Below, in pieces: positions 19,780 to 23,785 of a stretch of 23,785 nt of DNA. Origin of the DNA: Asterionellopsis glacialis (taxonomy: Eukaryota; Bacillariophyta; Plagiogrammaphyceae; Rhaphoneidales; Asterionellopsidaceae); NCBI GenBank assembly GCA_014885115.2, contig WKLE02000730.1:1-23785 (forward strand). Direction: 5' to 3'. A program made the translations under genes and the position numbers. How positions within the stretch are numbered: position 1 is the first letter of the stretch; each line of letters starts with the position of its first letter. The notes below the pieces were generated by a model, which did no database searches, was not told the origin of the DNA, and was given only the letters and a program-made list of their open reading frames with translations.

Positions 19780-22354
19780 TCATGCCTCCTCAGCTTTCTT
19801 CAAGCGTTCAATCAATTCAGCTTTTCTTCCACCCACCCGAAGGCCTCGATTCCGTAATTCATCCTTAAGTTCCACAACTGACATTTCTTCCCAGGTTTGG
19901 TTTCCCCCATCTTGTTGTTGTTGCTCAATAACGTACTCCCCATCACCATTGTCAGCTTCGAATTTCTGTACTGCCTCCCTAGCAGCTCTTGCAATGGCCT
20001 CCATATCTTCTCCGGCGAAAGGATCTCCTCCTCCTGACGATGGTGCATAAATTTCTTCTGCTGTAGCAGCCAACTCAGCAAGATCAGCATCAGAGGGTTC
20101 TGTTGCATCTAAAATATCATCATTCATCAACATTAGCATTTGTTCAATTTCATCATTGGCTTGATCCATCTTGGCAAAAACTTCTTGAGATTCGGCTAAA
20201 ACTTCTTGAGCGTCAGAAACCAAGTCAGCAGCAGGAGCAGCTTCGTATTCTTCAAGCATGGCAACCAAATCAGCTTTTTTCCCCTTTGGTGTAAGACCAC
20301 GACTTTTCAATTCTTCCTTCAATTTGACCACTGTCAATTTCTTCCAATCCGTCTTGGATTCTGTCGAGGGAGCAGCAGAAGTTTGCTGCATGTTTTCATT
20401 CCATGCTTTCTTTTCATCTTGCATTTGTTCTTCTTCCATTTCATACTGTGCTTCAAATGCTTCCACAGCTTCACGTGCAAGTCTTCCAAGTTCTTCCATA
20501 TCAACACCATCATCAGTATCTGCCTTTGCTGGGGCTGCAGTGCTACTACTACTTGATGTTGGACCGTCCTCAAGGTTCATAGTTCCAATATCAACTCCAG
20601 CAATAGTATCTTCTGCAAGTTGTTGGGCTAATTTAATCGAGGCATCCCAATCATCTTTATCAATACTGCCTTCATCCTCCTCGTTCATTTCTTCTGCCGC
20701 TAACCGCGCTTCTTCGGCAAGCTTGGCTTCTTCAGCCTTTACCCTAGCAGCTTCTTCTTCCTCAGCTTGTAATCGTGCTTGTTCTGCCACAAGGTCAGCT
20801 TCTGCCTGTTCTGCTGCCAACCGAGCTGCTTCTTCTTCCGCAGCTAAACGAGCCATCTCTTCCACCATACGTGCTTCTTCTTCCGCCGCAGCCTTGGCTT
20901 CAGCTTCTGCCTTTTGCTGACGTTCCTGTTCGGCCTTCTCGGCACTCACCACACGTTCTTGCATTGTTTTTTGAACCACTTGGGCAATAGCATTCTCTAC
21001 ATATTCAAGTTTAAAGGCTTCAAATTTAGCTTGATTAAATGCTTCATTTGAATACATTTTATCGTACGCCAAACGTGCTGGTGCATCATAGGGAACCGAC
21101 ACATCCACCATTACTTCACTGCGAGAACCATCATCCTCATCATCCTCTGGGACCGTTCCACCACGTTTACGAATCACATCTGCAATAGCATTCTTTACAT
21201 ATTGCTTTTTAAATTTTTCAAATTTAACGTGATCAAATCCTGTTCCGTCATTGGCACACATGGTATGATAAGCTAAACGTGCGGGAGCATCATAGGGAAT
21301 AGAAACATCATTATCCACTTCCTTTAACAATGCTTCGGTTTCAGCAATCACATTGTCAATATCTTTACTACTACTACCGCCTTTATTCCTGGATGATAAA
21401 AGTCCCTTGGTCACAGCCGTGACTTTGTTATTGGTTACGATTCGTTTAAAAAGACCACCTACACCTGTCAACGTACTCCATGTTGTCTTTCCTGCCGTAC
21501 GAAAGAAATTACCAAATGGTCCAGGTTGGATAGCTACATAGGCTGAAACTAACCCCAGGGCACTCGAAAGAACTACATCATTTCCAATCAATGCCGATAA
21601 ACCTATTCCCAACAATGCAGCACCCTTGAGTGTATCACCTGGAACAGCCTTTTCAATGTCGGGTCCAAACATGGGTCCCTATTATTATTTAATCAATGAA
21701 CATAGTACGATGAATTAGTTTGAGTAAACACACAGCATTTATGATTTTGAAAAATGCAAGTAGAATAAAGCGGAAGATAGAACATGGAATGTGTCAGAGA
21801 AAGAACATCCGTAATAGTTTCCAAGATAAACAAGTAGACGACTGCATCACGAAAATACTTACAACCACTTCCTCACGAAGTTTTTGGGAGATGCCCTCAA
21901 ATACTTCATTGTCTATGTCCAAATCCAAGTTCACATTGACTGTTCGTGGTTGATACGGTTCTGATGATGGTTCCTCATCTTTTGCAACTGAAGTAGCATC
22001 ACCATTCGTTACGACACCGTTTGTTGTGTCTCCATTCATCTGTGTCGATGATGATGAGGTTTCAATGTCACCTAAAGTTGCCCCATTTACATCTGCAGCA
22101 TGAGCATGAGAAGATAATCCATTCGCATCATTAGATAATTCAGCTACATCAGAAGCTTTTTCGTTTTCAACTTCATTGCTACTACTGCTCATACAAAGTC
22201 CAACACTCTTGACAGGTGAGTACAGAATTTGTGGTGCAAACGATAATGATGTCCTTCCTGGAACTTGGTGGAGCTGTTGCGGTACAAAAGCTTGTACTAC
22301 CAACAGTAACGAGGAAGCTCGTAAGAACGACGCAGCAAGTAATGTCGTCCTCAT
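19780..22354 (-). CDS. Plastid-targeted membrane protein with two SAP domains
   Basis: Exons 22354-21863 and 21678-19780 join in phase 0 to give about 796 residues. The N-terminus is a signal peptide (residues 1-22) ending V-Q-A|F-V-P. An aromatic F right after the cleavage site is the established signature for import into complex plastids of diatoms. A Ser-, Asn- and Asp-rich stretch follows. Hydrophobic Gly/Ala-rich segments at about 181-214 could span or enter a membrane. Two copies of a 46-48 residue module starting DVSIPYDAPARLAY or DVSVPYDAPARLAY lie at 288-335 and 356-401. Residues about 405-495 form an Ala/Glu-rich probable coiled coil. SAP domains lie at about 608-645 and at the very C-terminus (760-796); this helix-extended loop-helix fold usually binds DNA or RNA. 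I infer a nucleic-acid tether at a plastid membrane. The ATG at 22354 has an ACC context; the longer frame upstream has no ATG. Confidence 0.85.
21679..21862 (-). other. Phase-0 spliceosomal intron of the SAP-protein gene
   Basis: A 184-base intron on the minus strand with donor GTAAGT (21862 downwards) and acceptor AATAG ending at 21679. Splicing joins ...REEVV to GPMFGPDIEK... in frame. Without splicing the first frame ends after 24 more codons, and the second exon would begin without any targeting sequence. Confidence 0.9.
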
Positions 22355-22857
22355 GGTATCACACACAGGTGGTAATGTCTTCTTTTCCTCCTCTTCTTCG
22401 TGTAGGTTCAACTTGTTGTACTCACTCACACAACGGATGAGTCTGTGGTTCCTTGTTTGTGTACCTGCTTTTTCTGATTTGACACCTCGCTAGCTACCAC
22501 ACATACAACACGACAAGCAAAAGCGTGTGCCGGCGGTAGACCCCCAACAGAAAAAAAGAGAGACCCAAATGTGCGCGCTTATTATGGAAATGATACTCGC
22601 CGTATATATTCAGTACCACAGTTGCATAAGATCTACAGTATGGTTTACATAGAGAGATGTCGCAGTTTAATGACATCAGATCTGGATTCCCATTCTCAAA
22701 AAAGGAGCAAGACCCGGAAACCTTCAACAACCAATCCAGACACGAAATAATTAGGAATTGTTCTGTCAAAAGGGAAATCAAAAATTTATGTGAGGGCCAA
22801 GCCACGACAAAAATTATAACTACAGAGAGTGAACATGTCTGTACGTAACACATCACG
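22355..22857. promoter_or_regulatory. Upstream region of SAP-protein gene
   Basis: About 500 bases between the leftward gene start and the LINE relic. It should contain the 5' untranslated region (a C/T-rich tract at 22380-22400 on the plus strand) and the promoter. No clear TATA box or repeated element was seen. Part of 22640-22857 may already belong to the LINE relic, but I could not align it to a domain. Confidence 0.45.
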
Positions 22858-23785
22858 ATGGGAGGTCCGTCATTCAGTACGTACGATTCCTGCAAGTCTT
22901 TTTCACGACTGATGGGTAACGGTACCTGGTACGACGAAACACTGCAAATGTTAAAGGATACAATGCACCAACAAAAACTCTATGCAGCTAATACTTTTTA
23001 CAAGCACAAGAGAGATACCACACATGGTACTCTGAATCATTACGAGCAAGCAGTCAACTCGACTACTTCTTGGTATCCCAACATGCAAAGAAGAATGTAA
23101 CAGACGCAAAGAGAGTAGACATTGGAGTATGCTCAGACCACGCAGGCATCAAACTATGATACGGAATGCACAGAAAGAGCCCCCTTGCCGCCCTAAAAAG
23201 AAGAACAAAGAGAACAAAGAAATCACCCATCAATTGGAGATTCCTACATCATGACGAAAGCAAAAAAGAAGCATATGCAAACGAAGTATCAAGATTAATA
23301 ACTCGAACATGTGAATTCAAAAACGAAATTGACCTTGAGACATTTAATGAGATTATGATGGAAGCAGCCAAAACAACACTAACAGGCAAATGAATGAAGA
23401 ACCCTCACTGGTACCAAATGCACCACTGAAGACTCGACATCCTTTGCATGATTAGGAACAAAGTGTACAAAGTTGCATCGGATGACCCAACAAACGATCA
23501 CAAACGAGATGAACTTCGAAAATGCAGAGCACATCTACAAAAGGAAATCAAACAATCCAAACAGAGATGGTCCCAAAGCATAGCAGAAGAGACAGCCAAA
23601 GTAAACTTTGAACTTAAACCAAGAGAAGCATGGGAAAGTGTACGAACACTCGAAAGAGGAACAGAAGGACACCACCTTTGCCCAACACAATTGAAAATGC
23701 GCCTACCTGATGGCAAACTCGCACAAACGGATAACCAAAACCTAGCAGTTGTAACACCACACTTCTCAAAAATATTCAATGGTGA
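22858..23785 (+). mobile_element. Degenerate LINE (non-LTR retrotransposon) ORF2 fragment
   Basis: This is the relic of a LINE open reading frame 2, running off the right edge. The frame from 22858 carries endonuclease-like text (NTFYKHKRDTTHGTLNHY). It then shifts near 23045-23060 to a frame reading QLDYFLVSQ, followed by SDHAGIKL at 23133-23156. S-D-H is the C-terminal catalytic motif of the LINE apurinic-type endonuclease. The same frame goes on with the basic linker that precedes the reverse transcriptase (KRDELRKCR, EAWESVRTLERG, MRLPDGKLAQT, HFSKIFN). It is broken by stops at 23157, 23391 and 23427. The reverse transcriptase itself would lie beyond the window. With one frameshift and three stops this copy cannot encode an active protein. 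The clade is not determined. Confidence 0.8.

Noticed and set aside
20206..20990. Plus-strand Ser/Ala-rich frames up to 220 codons
   Set aside because: Antisense shadows of the Ala/Glu-rich coiled coil and SAP region of the leftward gene.
22355..22429. Extension of the SAP-protein frame to 22429
   Set aside because: The upstream codon there is GTG, not ATG. The ATG at 22354 starts directly with a signal peptide and has a good ACC context.
22494..22895. 133-codon minus-strand frame
   Set aside because: It spans the promoter and the antisense of the LINE relic and shows no domain.
1..23785. CRISPR array, tRNA or rRNA genes
   Set aside because: No regularly spaced repeats of CRISPR type and no cloverleaf or rRNA-like sequence were noticed on either strand; a tRNA or Rfam scan could not be run.

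Overview
The window reads as nuclear genomic DNA of a photosynthetic stramenopile, most likely a diatom. The support is: a plastid-type bipartite presequence (signal peptide ending in an A|F-V-P junction) on one protein; a cytochrome-b5-fused front-end fatty acid desaturase; large proteins rich in Asn, Gln, Thr, Ser and Asp homopolymers; short phase-0 GT..AG introns; and a decayed LINE. The genus cannot be named from sequence alone. A 14-base N run shows this is a draft assembly.

Layout. 1-40 is an AGAGA microsatellite. 240-540 is a CpG-containing, promoter-like stretch with four perfect TGACGTCA palindromes and two inverted CCAAT boxes. 577-6458 is a 5.9 kb AT-rich block with no convincing gene and almost no CpG: five CG dinucleotides by my count. 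6459-7203 is CpG-normal again, with a cluster of TACCTGGTA motifs and short inverted repeats. 7204-8862 (+) is the desaturase. 9786-12020 (-) is a low-complexity 744-aa protein with one ordered-looking acidic island. 12021-13718 is a 1.7 kb divergent intergenic region. 13719-19515 (+) is a two-exon, about 1878-aa divergent kinesin-like protein. It converges on a two-exon gene at 22354-19780 (-), which encodes an about 796-aa plastid-targeted, membrane-anchored protein with two SAP domains. From about 22858 to the window end there is a frameshifted LINE open reading frame 2 fragment (end of the endonuclease plus the linker towards the reverse transcriptase).

No shared pathway links the genes; they look like independent housekeeping or structural genes separated by regulatory DNA and decayed repeats. 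The features most worth following up are the CpG-erased block with sharp edges, the CRE (bZIP-type) cluster beside it, the kinesin-like motor with an intact P-loop but unusual switch regions, and the plastid SAP protein, which could tether nucleic acid to a plastid membrane.
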